From contig NZ_JAUKWQ010000013.1 in the NCBI RefSeq assembly GCF_030504645.1, forward strand, positions 62,001-126,000: a DNA stretch of 64,000 nt, in the 5' to 3' direction. The DNA is from Rhizobium oryzicola (GTDB taxonomy: Bacteria > Pseudomonadota > Alphaproteobacteria > Rhizobiales > Rhizobiaceae). Both the position numbers and the translations under genes were made by a program. The notes beneath the pieces are model-generated. The model worked only from the letters and a program-made list of their open reading frames with translations. It was not told where the DNA came from and searched no databases. Below, piece by piece: positions 9,800 to 17,291 of the stretch (position 1 is its first letter; every line of letters starts with the position of its first letter).

Positions 9800-11233
9800 T
9801 TATCGGCTCGTCATGGCCGCGATCGGCGGCTCTGCTTCCGGCGGGATGGGGCTGGTATAGACCTGCCCACGCAGGCGACGCTTGAGATCGGCCTTGGCCG
9901 CTTCCCGCAACTGTTCGCTTTCCAGAACGGCAAGGCCGGTGGCTGCCATCACCTTCGCCGTCGTGATCATGCCCTTGTGCGCCAGCGGGCTCTTGCCCTG
10001 GGCGACCACCTGCCAGGTGTGCAACTGCGTACCGATCGCGAGCGTCGGGCCATAGGCCTGCACCGTCGGCACCACCCAACTGACATCCGCGACATCGGTG
10101 GAGCCGCCCATCTGGCGCAGTTCGTTATGCGCCGGGAGAATGAAATCGGCCAGCGGAAGATCGTCCCGCATCTCCAGCCGCTCCTGTGCCCAGCTGGAGG
10201 CGATGTCTTCCTTCGTCAGCGTGGCGCGGATCGAGGCTGCGAACGCCTTGTCCTTCTCATCGAATTCAGGCGTGCCGATACTCTCCCAGATATCCTGCAT
10301 CGCATCCATCAGCGGCGTGTTGACGATCATGTTGGAGACGCCTGCGAGAATGGTGCTCTGCATGGTGGTCTCGGTCATCAGGGCCGCACCCTGCGCCACC
10401 TTCTTGACCCGCTCGATCAGCGACAGCAGGCCGGAAAGTTCGGGCGCGCGTACCACGTAGCGAACCTTGGCATAGGCCTGCACGACATTCGGTGAAATGC
10501 CGCCGGTGTCCAAAACCGCGTAATGGATGCGGCAATCCTGCTGCATATGTTCGCGCAGATAATTCACACCGACATTCATCAGCTCGACGGCATCGAGAGC
10601 GCTACGGCCCAGCTCCGGGCTTGCCGATGCATGCGAGGCACGACCGGCGAAGGTGAAATCGATGCGGCAATTGGCAAGCGAGGTTTCCCGCTGCACGCCA
10701 GCAAAATTGCTGGGGTGCCAGCTGATGGCGATATCAACATCCTCGAAGGCCCCTGCCCGGACCATGAAAGCCTTTGCAGCACCTCCCTCTTCCGCCGGGC
10801 AGCCATAGTAACGCACCCGACCGGCAGCCCCTGTCGCTTCCAGCCAGTCCTTCAAGGCCGTAGCTGCCAGAAGTGAGGCGGAGCCCAGAAGATTATGGCC
10901 GCAGCCATGGCCATTGGCGCCGGCAGTGATCGGATCATGCTCGACGGCACCGGCCTTCTGGCTGAGACCGGCCAGAGCATCATATTCTCCGAGGAAGGCG
11001 ATGACCGGCCCACCCTCGCCCGCCTCACCGATCAGGGCTGTCGGAATGCCGGCAACATTTTCGGTAATGCGAAAGCCCTGCGCCTCCAGCATCTCACGAT
11101 GCGCGGCAGCAGAAGCCGTTTCCATGTAGCAGGTTTCCGGCGTCTCCCAGACCCGGTTGGCAAGCTCGATGAACACCTCCCTCTTTCGATCAACCGCGTC
11201 GAAAATGCGGGGAAGATTGCTGCTCGTGCTCAT
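9800..11233 (-). CDS. M20 family amidohydrolase, AbgB-like
   Basis: The 477-aa protein resembles AbgB, the catalytic-type subunit of p-aminobenzoyl-glutamate hydrolase, and related M20 enzymes. Diagnostic stretches are FLGEYDALAGLSQ near residue 88, GHGCGHNLLGSASL near 115 with the metal-binding His, CPAEEGGAAKAFM near 150 and SWHPSN near 178. I moved the start to the ATG at 11233 because AGGTGA lies 6 nt upstream; the frame extends 8 codons further. No AbgA-like partner is adjacent. The substrate is unknown. Confidence 0.87.
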   Translation of the reverse strand: MSTSSNLPRIFDAVDRKREVFIELANRVWETPETCYMETASAAAHREMLEAQGFRITENVAGIPTALIGEAGEGGPVIAFLGEYDALAGLSQKAGAVEHDPITAGANGHGCGHNLLGSASLLAATALKDWLEATGAAGRVRYYGCPAEEGGAAKAFMVRAGAFEDVDIAISWHPSNFAGVQRETSLANCRIDFTFAGRASHASASPELGRSALDAVELMNVGVNYLREHMQQDCRIHYAVLDTGGISPNVVQAYAKVRYVVRAPELSGLLSLIERVKKVAQGAALMTETTMQSTILAGVSNMIVNTPLMDAMQDIWESIGTPEFDEKDKAFAASIRATLTKEDIASSWAQERLEMRDDLPLADFILPAHNELRQMGGSTDVADVSWVVPTVQAYGPTLAIGTQLHTWQVVAQGKSPLAHKGMITTAKVMAATGLAVLESEQLREAAKADLKRRLRGQVYTSPIPPEAEPPIAAMTSR

Positions 11234-11324
11234 GCGGATCACCTGACTGCCAGACAAAGAACTGGACGGACCCTATCCCAGCAGAGAGCGAAATGCCAAC
11301 CGTTCTTGCAAAAATGCTTGACGC

Positions 11325-12359
11325 TTAAAGTTTAAGCAGCGCGCCTTGCAGACGATTCCAATCCGTGGCGGCAGGCAGACCGATACGCAGATGATGCGGA
11401 AGATGCGGGAAGCGGCGAACCCAGATCCCTGCTCGCGCCAGACGATCGAAAACCTCACTGGCGCGCTCGTGCCGGACGAAGCGAAACAGGCTCGTGCCCC
11501 CTTCGATCTCGAAGCCAACTTCCCGCAGAAGGTCATCCAGGCGCGCCGCCTCGTCCGCTAATTGATGCCGCATCGCCGCCTGCCAGGCGCGATCGGCAAG
11601 CGCCTCTCTGGCAATGGCAAGGGTCGCGCCGGGAACGGGCCAGGGGCCAAGGCGCTGAGCGAGATAATCGGCCATGGCAGGTATGGCGACGGCAAAGCCG
11701 AGACGAACCCCCGCAAGGCCGTAGAACTTGCCGAAGGACCTGAAGACAGCGAGCCCTTCATGCACGGCATCGGCCACTGAAGGACCTGATACAGCCACAT
11801 CCATGAAGGCCTCGTCCACCACCAGAAGGCCTTGTCTTTCTGCCAGATGCCGCGCCAGCGTCAGGATCTCTTCGCGATTAATCAGGCGACCTGTCGGGTT
11901 ATTGGGGTTGACGATGATGGCAAGGTCGGCCGTTTCGAGGTCGGCGAGATCCGTTGTCTCGTGCACCTGAAACCCGGCCAATCGGGCCATATGCGCATGT
12001 TCCGCATAGGTGGGCGACAGGATAACCGCCTTGAGATCATGACCGGGCCTCGACCCGAACACTGCCTGGATCAGCAGTGGCATGAGAATCTGGGTACCCG
12101 CCGCCGCCGCGACATGCCGGGGTGACGGCGCGGCATAGGTCTCCGCCGCAAGCAGTTTCAGCCGATCAAGGTCATCGCATTCCGGCAGGCGAGAAAAAGC
12201 GGTGGCCGGAAGAGTGGAATAGGGATAGCAATGCGGATTGATACCCGTTGACAGATCGATCCAGGGTTTTGGTGCTTGCGGAAATAGCCGCTCAGCCTCA
12301 GCCAGATTGCCCCCATGATCGATCGGGGAAACGGTTTGATTTTCCGAATTTGGGCCCAT
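11325..12359 (-). CDS. cobC: L-threonine-O-3-phosphate decarboxylase (cobalamin aminopropanol arm)
   Basis: The 344-aa PLP enzyme of the aspartate aminotransferase fold makes (R)-1-aminopropan-2-ol phosphate for the cobalamin side arm; it is CobC in rhizobial naming and CobD in Salmonella. Visible are the N-terminal DHGGNL, WIDLSTGINPHCYP, the NPNNPTGRLI loop, LVVDEAFMD and the PLP-lysine region FRSFGKFYGLAGVRLGF. The ATG at 12359 shares its CATG with the divergent cobD start; a GTG at 12368 is the alternative. Neither has a strong ribosome binding site. Confidence 0.92.
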   Translation of the reverse strand: MGPNSENQTVSPIDHGGNLAEAERLFPQAPKPWIDLSTGINPHCYPYSTLPATAFSRLPECDDLDRLKLLAAETYAAPSPRHVAAAAGTQILMPLLIQAVFGSRPGHDLKAVILSPTYAEHAHMARLAGFQVHETTDLADLETADLAIIVNPNNPTGRLINREEILTLARHLAERQGLLVVDEAFMDVAVSGPSVADAVHEGLAVFRSFGKFYGLAGVRLGFAVAIPAMADYLAQRLGPWPVPGATLAIAREALADRAWQAAMRHQLADEAARLDDLLREVGFEIEGGTSLFRFVRHERASEVFDRLARAGIWVRRFPHLPHHLRIGLPAATDWNRLQGALLKL

Positions 12360-13329
12360 GGCATTCACGCTCGCTTTTCTCGCTTTGCTTATTGAACGCG
12401 TCTTTGGCTATCCGCAATGGCTGGTCGCGCGCATTGGACATCCCGTCATCTGGATCGGCAAGCTGATCGGCTGGCTGGAGAAACGGTTCAACAACCTGGA
12501 CCTGACGTTCGACAAGCGACGGCTGAGAGGCATCGCGGCATTTGTCTTCCTCCTCTGGGTCGTCCTCTCAGTTGCCCTCCTTTTGGAAAGCGGCCTGCTC
12601 TACCTGCCCATCGGCCTCATTCTGCTGGCGGTGGCATCCTCCAGCCTGCTTGCGCAGAAGAGCCTCGAAGACCACGTGCGGGCAGTTGCAGAAGCGCTGG
12701 AAACCGGTGGCCTGGAAGCTGGTCGAAAGGCAGTTTCCATGATCGTCGGGCGTGATCCGGACCAGTTGGATGAGGCAGGTGTGAGCCGCGCGGCGATCGA
12801 AAGCCTGGCTGAAAACTTTTCCGATGGCATTACCGCGCCGGCGATCTGGATGGGGCTTCTCGGTCTACCCGGAGCAGCGCTTTACAAAGCGACCAATACC
12901 GCCGACAGCATGATCGGCCACAAGAATGCGCGATACGGCGCCTATGGCTGGGCGGCGGCCCGATTCGATGATCTCATCAACCTGCCAGCGTCTCGTCTCA
13001 CCGCACTGCTGTTTGCTGCCGCCGCCTGGATGACGCCCGGCGCCTCAGCCGCCAAGGCATGGGAAGCGGTGCGCCGCGACGCGTCGAAGCACAAATCACC
13101 TAATGCTGGCTGGCCGGAAGCGGCCATGGCGGGCGCCTTGGGCCTGGCACTTGCCGGACCGCGAATCTACGGCGGCGAACTGGTAGACGACCATATGATG
13201 GGCAAGGGCGGACGGCGCGAGGCAACGGCTGCAGACATTCGCCAGGCACTTGCGCTTGCTCGTGTCGCGGATCAGCTTTTGATTATCCTGTTCGGCATCA
13301 TCGCCATCAGCATTATAGGGCTAGGGTGA
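12358..13329 (+). CDS. cobD: Adenosylcobinamide-phosphate synthase
   Basis: The 323-aa inner-membrane protein (CbiB family) attaches aminopropanol phosphate to adenosylcobyric acid. Hallmarks are GYPQWLVARIGHPVIWIG near the N-terminus, SLAENFSDGITAPAIW, YKATNTADSMIGHKN and the acidic C-terminal GELVDDHMMGKGG. Several hydrophobic helices are evident. Its start codon overlaps that of divergent cobC, and its 3' end overlaps converging cobQ by 17 bp. It acts on the product of CobQ together with the CobC product, so the three neighbours form one late pathway segment. Confidence 0.95.
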   Translation: MAFTLAFLALLIERVFGYPQWLVARIGHPVIWIGKLIGWLEKRFNNLDLTFDKRRLRGIAAFVFLLWVVLSVALLLESGLLYLPIGLILLAVASSSLLAQKSLEDHVRAVAEALETGGLEAGRKAVSMIVGRDPDQLDEAGVSRAAIESLAENFSDGITAPAIWMGLLGLPGAALYKATNTADSMIGHKNARYGAYGWAAARFDDLINLPASRLTALLFAAAAWMTPGASAAKAWEAVRRDASKHKSPNAGWPEAAMAGALGLALAGPRIYGGELVDDHMMGKGGRREATAADIRQALALARVADQLLIILFGIIAISIIGLG

Positions 13330-14782
13330 GGAGGAGGTCCAAATCGAGGTGCCGCTCCATATGGGCGGCCAGCTGGTCCAGAACCTCTTCCACGCCCTGC
13401 TCGTAATCCAGCCGTGACGCCTCTCCACCAAGCCGCTTAAGCCAGCTGGAACGCTGCGCATCATCGGCGAATAGGCCATGGGCGTAAGTACCGCTGACAA
13501 GGCCGGATTTAGACACGGCTCCTTCTGGCCGCCCCTCAATCAGCGCAAAGGCGCGAGTACAATCCTTGCCCACCGTCTCGCCCACATGCATTTCATAGCC
13601 GGCGAAAGAAATTCCATCTGCCGTTGTGCCCTCAACGGCCACCAATCGCTTGTCACCCGTGAGCCGCGTTTCGACATCCAGAAGACCAAGCCCAGGCTCG
13701 ACAGCACCGGCAGGCCCCTCGATACCGTCAGGATCGGCGACGCTTTTCCCCAGCATCTGATAGCCGCCGCAAAGGCCCAGCACAGGCTTGCCCCGCCGAA
13801 CATGCGCGGCAATATCGATATCGAAGCCTGCAGCTTTCAGCGTCTGCAGATCGGAAATCGTCGCCTTGGAACCCAGCAGCAGAACGAGATCGGCATCGGC
13901 AGGCAACACGCCGCCCGGCCTGACACGGATCAGTTCCACGTCCGGCTCGGCATCCAGCGGGTCCAGGTCATCGAAATTGGAGACGTGCGGCAGGATTGGC
14001 ACCGCGATCCTGATCTTCGCATCGGCTTTCGACGCCGGCTTCGAGTTTAACGCGAGCGCATCTTCCGCTGGAAGGCGCGAAGCATCGGGAAAATGCGGCA
14101 AAAGGCCAATCGGGCTCCAGCCGGTAAACCCTTCGATCATCCGAATGCCTTCATCGAACAAGGTCGGATCACCCCGGAAGCGGTTGACAATGAAGCCGCG
14201 GATCATCGCCGCATCTTCGGGGTCGAGCACTGTCTTCGTGCCGGCAAGACTGGCAATCACGCCGCCCCGGTCGATGTCGCCGATCAGCACGACAGGCACA
14301 TCGGCGGCACGGGCAAAACCCATATTGGCAATGTCGTTGCGACGCAGGTTCACTTCCGATGCGCTGCCAGCCCCTTCCACCAGAACCAGATCGGCTTGGA
14401 GCTTCAGGTGTTCGAAGCTTTGCAGCACGGATGACATAAGTCCGGCCTTGATCTGCTGGTATTCGGCGGCCTTGGCATTGCCGCGCACCTTGCCCTGCAC
14501 GACGATCTGCGCACCCACCTCGCTTTGCGGCTTCAAGAGAACCGGGTTCATGTGGACGGACAACGGCACCTTTGCGGCACGCGCCTGTAGCGCTTGCGCA
14601 CGACCAATCTCCCCGCCATCGGCCGTCACGGCCGCATTGTTGGACATGTTCTGCGGCTTGAACGGCAACACCTTCAACCCGCGAAGCGTAAACGCACGGG
14701 CCAGACCGGCAACCACCAGCGACTTGCCGACATCCGACCCCGTGCCCTGAAACATCAATGCCTTGGCGGGCGGTTTTGCCAT
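13313..14782 (-). CDS. cobQ: Cobyric acid synthase (glutamine-dependent)
   Basis: The 489-aa enzyme amidates the b, d, e and g carboxylates of adenosylcobyrinic acid a,c-diamide using glutamine and ATP. It opens with the P-loop-like MFQGTGSDVGKSLVVAGL and PFKPQNMSNNA, then has a triad-type glutamine amidotransferase domain with nucleophilic Cys in PVLGLCGGYQMLG near residue 330 and a downstream His in GTYAHGLF. Its ATG overlaps the cobO stop by 1 nt (TGATG), indicating translational coupling, and its end overlaps cobD. Confidence 0.95.
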   Translation of the reverse strand: MAKPPAKALMFQGTGSDVGKSLVVAGLARAFTLRGLKVLPFKPQNMSNNAAVTADGGEIGRAQALQARAAKVPLSVHMNPVLLKPQSEVGAQIVVQGKVRGNAKAAEYQQIKAGLMSSVLQSFEHLKLQADLVLVEGAGSASEVNLRRNDIANMGFARAADVPVVLIGDIDRGGVIASLAGTKTVLDPEDAAMIRGFIVNRFRGDPTLFDEGIRMIEGFTGWSPIGLLPHFPDASRLPAEDALALNSKPASKADAKIRIAVPILPHVSNFDDLDPLDAEPDVELIRVRPGGVLPADADLVLLLGSKATISDLQTLKAAGFDIDIAAHVRRGKPVLGLCGGYQMLGKSVADPDGIEGPAGAVEPGLGLLDVETRLTGDKRLVAVEGTTADGISFAGYEMHVGETVGKDCTRAFALIEGRPEGAVSKSGLVSGTYAHGLFADDAQRSSWLKRLGGEASRLDYEQGVEEVLDQLAAHMERHLDLDLLLTLAL

Positions 14783-15396
14783 CAGAATTCGATCCCGGCC
14801 TGCGCCTTCACGCCCGCCTTGAAGTGGTGTTTCACGAGCGTCATCTCCGTCACCATGTCAGCGGCTTCGATCAACGGCGCCTTGGCGTTGCGGCCCGTGA
14901 CGATCACATGCAGGTCCGGCCGGCGAGTAGCGAGATCAGCAATGACGGTGTCGAGATTGAGGTAATCATAGCGCAGCGCGATGTTTAGCTCATCGAGGAT
15001 CAGCAGGCCCACATCCGGCAGCGCCATCATTTCCAACGCCTTTTCCCAGGCGCGTTCGGCGGCCGCGACATCGCGCTTCAGATCCTGCGTGTCCCAGGTG
15101 AAGCCCTCGCCCATGGTGTGCCAGATCACGCGATCACCGAAGGCCTCCAGCGCCACGCGCTCACCCGTATCCCAGGCACCCTTGATGAACTGAACCACTG
15201 CGACCTTTCGCCCGTGCCCCAGCATGCGCAAAGCCAGCCCGAAGGCCGCCGTGGACTTGCCCTTGCCCGGGCCGGTATTGACGATCAGCAGACCCTTTTC
15301 GATCGTCTTGGAGGCAACTTCCGCATCCTGCACCGCCTTGCGATTGGCCATCTTGCGGCGATGACGTTCCGCTTCGCTCTCGTCGATCTCCTTCAC
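14782..15396 (-). CDS. cobO: Cob(I)yrinic acid a,c-diamide adenosyltransferase
   Basis: The 204-aa CobA/BtuR-type adenosyltransferase transfers the 5'-deoxyadenosyl group of ATP to reduced corrinoids. The P-loop variant NTGPGKGKSTAAFG lies near residues 39-52, followed by VVQFIKGAW and the LILDELNIAL Walker-B-like stretch. The N-terminal 30 residues are charged and typical of the family. It is the first gene of a cobO-cobQ unit reading away from the riboswitch; I saw no second riboswitch upstream on this strand. Confidence 0.95.
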   Translation of the reverse strand: MKEIDESEAERHRRKMANRKAVQDAEVASKTIEKGLLIVNTGPGKGKSTAAFGLALRMLGHGRKVAVVQFIKGAWDTGERVALEAFGDRVIWHTMGEGFTWDTQDLKRDVAAAERAWEKALEMMALPDVGLLILDELNIALRYDYLNLDTVIADLATRRPDLHVIVTGRNAKAPLIEAADMVTEMTLVKHHFKAGVKAQAGIEF

Positions 15397-15482
15397 CGGC
15401 CTCTCCTTGCGTGCTTTCCATGGAGCGGCGGACTATAGTCAAAACGATCCGTGCGACAATCGCCCCCCTGCGGTGATCACCA

Positions 15483-15510
15483 TTGACAGGAAGTTGCACA
15501 AGGGCATAGT
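15483..15510 (+). promoter_or_regulatory. Candidate sigma-70 promoter for the riboswitch-controlled cob operon
   Basis: A perfect -35 box TTGACA (15483-15488) is followed after 16 nt by CATAGT (15505-15510; four of six consensus positions). It lies about 30 bp before the first paired segment of the riboswitch, giving a short 5' leader. This is a sequence match only. Confidence 0.5.
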
Positions 15511-15529
15511 GAACCATTGTTAACGGTCT

Positions 15530-15715
15530 TTTCCCGGCAACGGGGAAAGCTAAGAGGGAACGTGGTGCGGAATTTCGCCTAAACCACGGCTGCCCCCGCA
15601 ACTGTAAGCGGCCTCTGCCTAATCAAGGCGGAACGTCCGGCGCACAATGCCACTGAAGGTAACTTCGGGAAGGCGGCGCAGGCACGATGGTCGCGAGCCA
15701 GGAGACCTGCCGTTT
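15530..15715 (+). promoter_or_regulatory. Cobalamin (AdoCbl) riboswitch
   Basis: The leader carries the conserved elements of the class in order: AAGAGGGAA-like start near 15550, GGTGCGGAATTTCGCC (15564 on), the core GCTGCCCCCGCAACTGTAAGCGG (15589-15611), GCCACTG (15649-15655), GGGAAGGCGGCGC and the B12 box GCGAGCCAGGAGACCTGCC (15693-15711). It precedes the DUF1636-cobW-cobN operon, so cobalamin should switch the operon off. About 70 nt follow before the start codon, including a GC-rich stretch (15729-15752) that could form the expression platform. Exact boundaries are approximate. Confidence 0.95.
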
Positions 15716-15786
15716 ATGCATGAAATCCGCCGGGCGGGGTGCTCCGGGCAAGGATGTCCTGAACCATGTGAGGAGAGACACCTGAC

Positions 15787-16257
15787 ATGGACGCGCCCCA
15801 TTTTAACGATGATTGGGGTGGATTCTTGGATCTCTCGACACGACAAGAGTTGAAACAGGCCGAAGCAGGCACGCTTTCCCGCGTGATTGTCTATGTCTGC
15901 GAAACCTGCCGCAGCGGCCAGGAAGCGGCCGATGCGCCGCGCGATGGTGCCGTGCTGGCGGAACACGCCAAGGCGTTGGCAGCTGCAGGTGTTGAAATCC
16001 GCTCGGTTGCCTGCCTCGCCAACTGTAAGCGGGCCTTGAGCGCCAGTATCCAGAGTGCCGATGGCTGGTCTTACGTCTTCGGTGACCTGACCACGGATGC
16101 GGCCGAGGACCTGCTGGAAGGTGCGCGCCTGCTGGTGAATTCCACCGATGGCCTGATGCCTTGGAAAGGTCGTCCGGACGCCCTCAAGCGCGGCATGATC
16201 GCCCGCATTCCGCCGCTTCAACCCATACTGACAAACGTCGAAGGACAGAATTCATGA
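15787..16257 (+). CDS. DUF1636 family putative metal-binding protein in the cob operon
   Basis: The 156-aa protein matches DUF1636, small thioredoxin-like-ferredoxin-type proteins. The visible cysteines fit a metal or Fe-S site: VCETCRSG near residue 38 and VACLANCKRALSA near 75. It is the first gene under the cobalamin riboswitch and its stop overlaps the cobW start (ATGA). That position with CobW and CobN suggests cobalt handling or redox support for chelation, but no function is established that I know of. The ATG at 15787 has GGAG about 12 nt upstream. Confidence 0.8.
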   Translation: MDAPHFNDDWGGFLDLSTRQELKQAEAGTLSRVIVYVCETCRSGQEAADAPRDGAVLAEHAKALAAAGVEIRSVACLANCKRALSASIQSADGWSYVFGDLTTDAAEDLLEGARLLVNSTDGLMPWKGRPDALKRGMIARIPPLQPILTNVEGQNS

Positions 16258-17291
16258 CCAATTCGCTCGCCCGCGTGCCCTGCACCGTCGTAACCGGCTT
16301 TCTCGGCGCCGGAAAAACCACGCTGCTGCGCCACGCGCTGGAAAACATCAAGGGCAAGCGCCTGGCCATCATTGTGAATGAGTTCGGCGATGTCGGCATC
16401 GATGGTGAAATTCTCAAAAGCTGCGGCGTCGAAAACTGCCCTGAAGACAATATCATCGAACTGGCGAACGGCTGCATCTGCTGCACCGTGGCGGATGACT
16501 TCGTGCCCGCCATTGACAAGATCCTCGCCATGGAGCCCAAGGTCGACCACATCTTGATCGAAACATCAGGCCTTGCTCTGCCAAAGCCGCTCGTTCAGGC
16601 CTTCCAGTGGCCGGGCGTCAAAAGCCGCGTGACGGTGGATGGCGTCGTGGCGGTTGTCGATGGTCTGGCGCTCGCCGAAGGCCGCGTAGCCGATGACATG
16701 GAGGCGCTTGCCACCCAGCGCGCCGAGGATCAGTCGCTCGACCATGACGACCCAGTGGAGGAAGTCTTTGAAGACCAGATCGCCTGCGCCGATCTCGTCA
16801 TCCTGACCAAGTCGGATCTGCTCGATGGGGCCGATCTCGAAAAGGCCCGCGCGCATGTGGAAGATCACCTGCCGCGTGCCGTGCGCATCGTGAATTCGCA
16901 GAACGGCCAGATCGACCCGGCCATCTTCATCGGGCTTGGTCTCGCGGTGGAAGACGATATCGAAAACCGCAAAACGCATCACGATGACGAGCTGGATCAT
17001 GAGCACGACGATTTCGACAGCTTCGTGCTGGATATCCCGGCCATTGCCAGCCCCGAAGAACTGAGCCAGCGCATTGCCGATGTCACGGATGCCGAGAAGG
17101 TGCTGCGCATCAAGGGCTATGTGGAAGTGACCGGCAAGCCGATGCGGCTTCTGGTGCAGGCCGTTGGTCCGCGCGTGAACCACTATTTCGACCGCCCCTG
17201 GAATGCCGGTGAGGACCGCCGTTCGCGCCTCGTCGTGATCGGCGAAAAGGGCATCGACGCCGGGAAGATCAGCGAGATCCTTGCCGCCTGA
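16254..17291 (+). CDS. cobW: CobW family GTPase, putative cobalt chaperone
   Basis: The 345-aa COG0523 G3E GTPase is thought to deliver Co(II) to the aerobic cobaltochelatase. The P-loop GFLGAGKTTLL lies at residues 15-25, the metal-binding GCICC motif follows near 75-80, and LTKSDLLDG gives the guanine-specificity loop. A His/Asp-rich linker near residues 240-252 (HHDDELDHEHDD) could hold extra metal. I chose the ATG at 16254, overlapping the previous stop, with AAGGA 9 nt upstream. The next gene, cobN, overlaps by 1 nt. Confidence 0.94.
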   Translation: MTNSLARVPCTVVTGFLGAGKTTLLRHALENIKGKRLAIIVNEFGDVGIDGEILKSCGVENCPEDNIIELANGCICCTVADDFVPAIDKILAMEPKVDHILIETSGLALPKPLVQAFQWPGVKSRVTVDGVVAVVDGLALAEGRVADDMEALATQRAEDQSLDHDDPVEEVFEDQIACADLVILTKSDLLDGADLEKARAHVEDHLPRAVRIVNSQNGQIDPAIFIGLGLAVEDDIENRKTHHDDELDHEHDDFDSFVLDIPAIASPEELSQRIADVTDAEKVLRIKGYVEVTGKPMRLLVQAVGPRVNHYFDRPWNAGEDRRSRLVVIGEKGIDAGKISEILAA

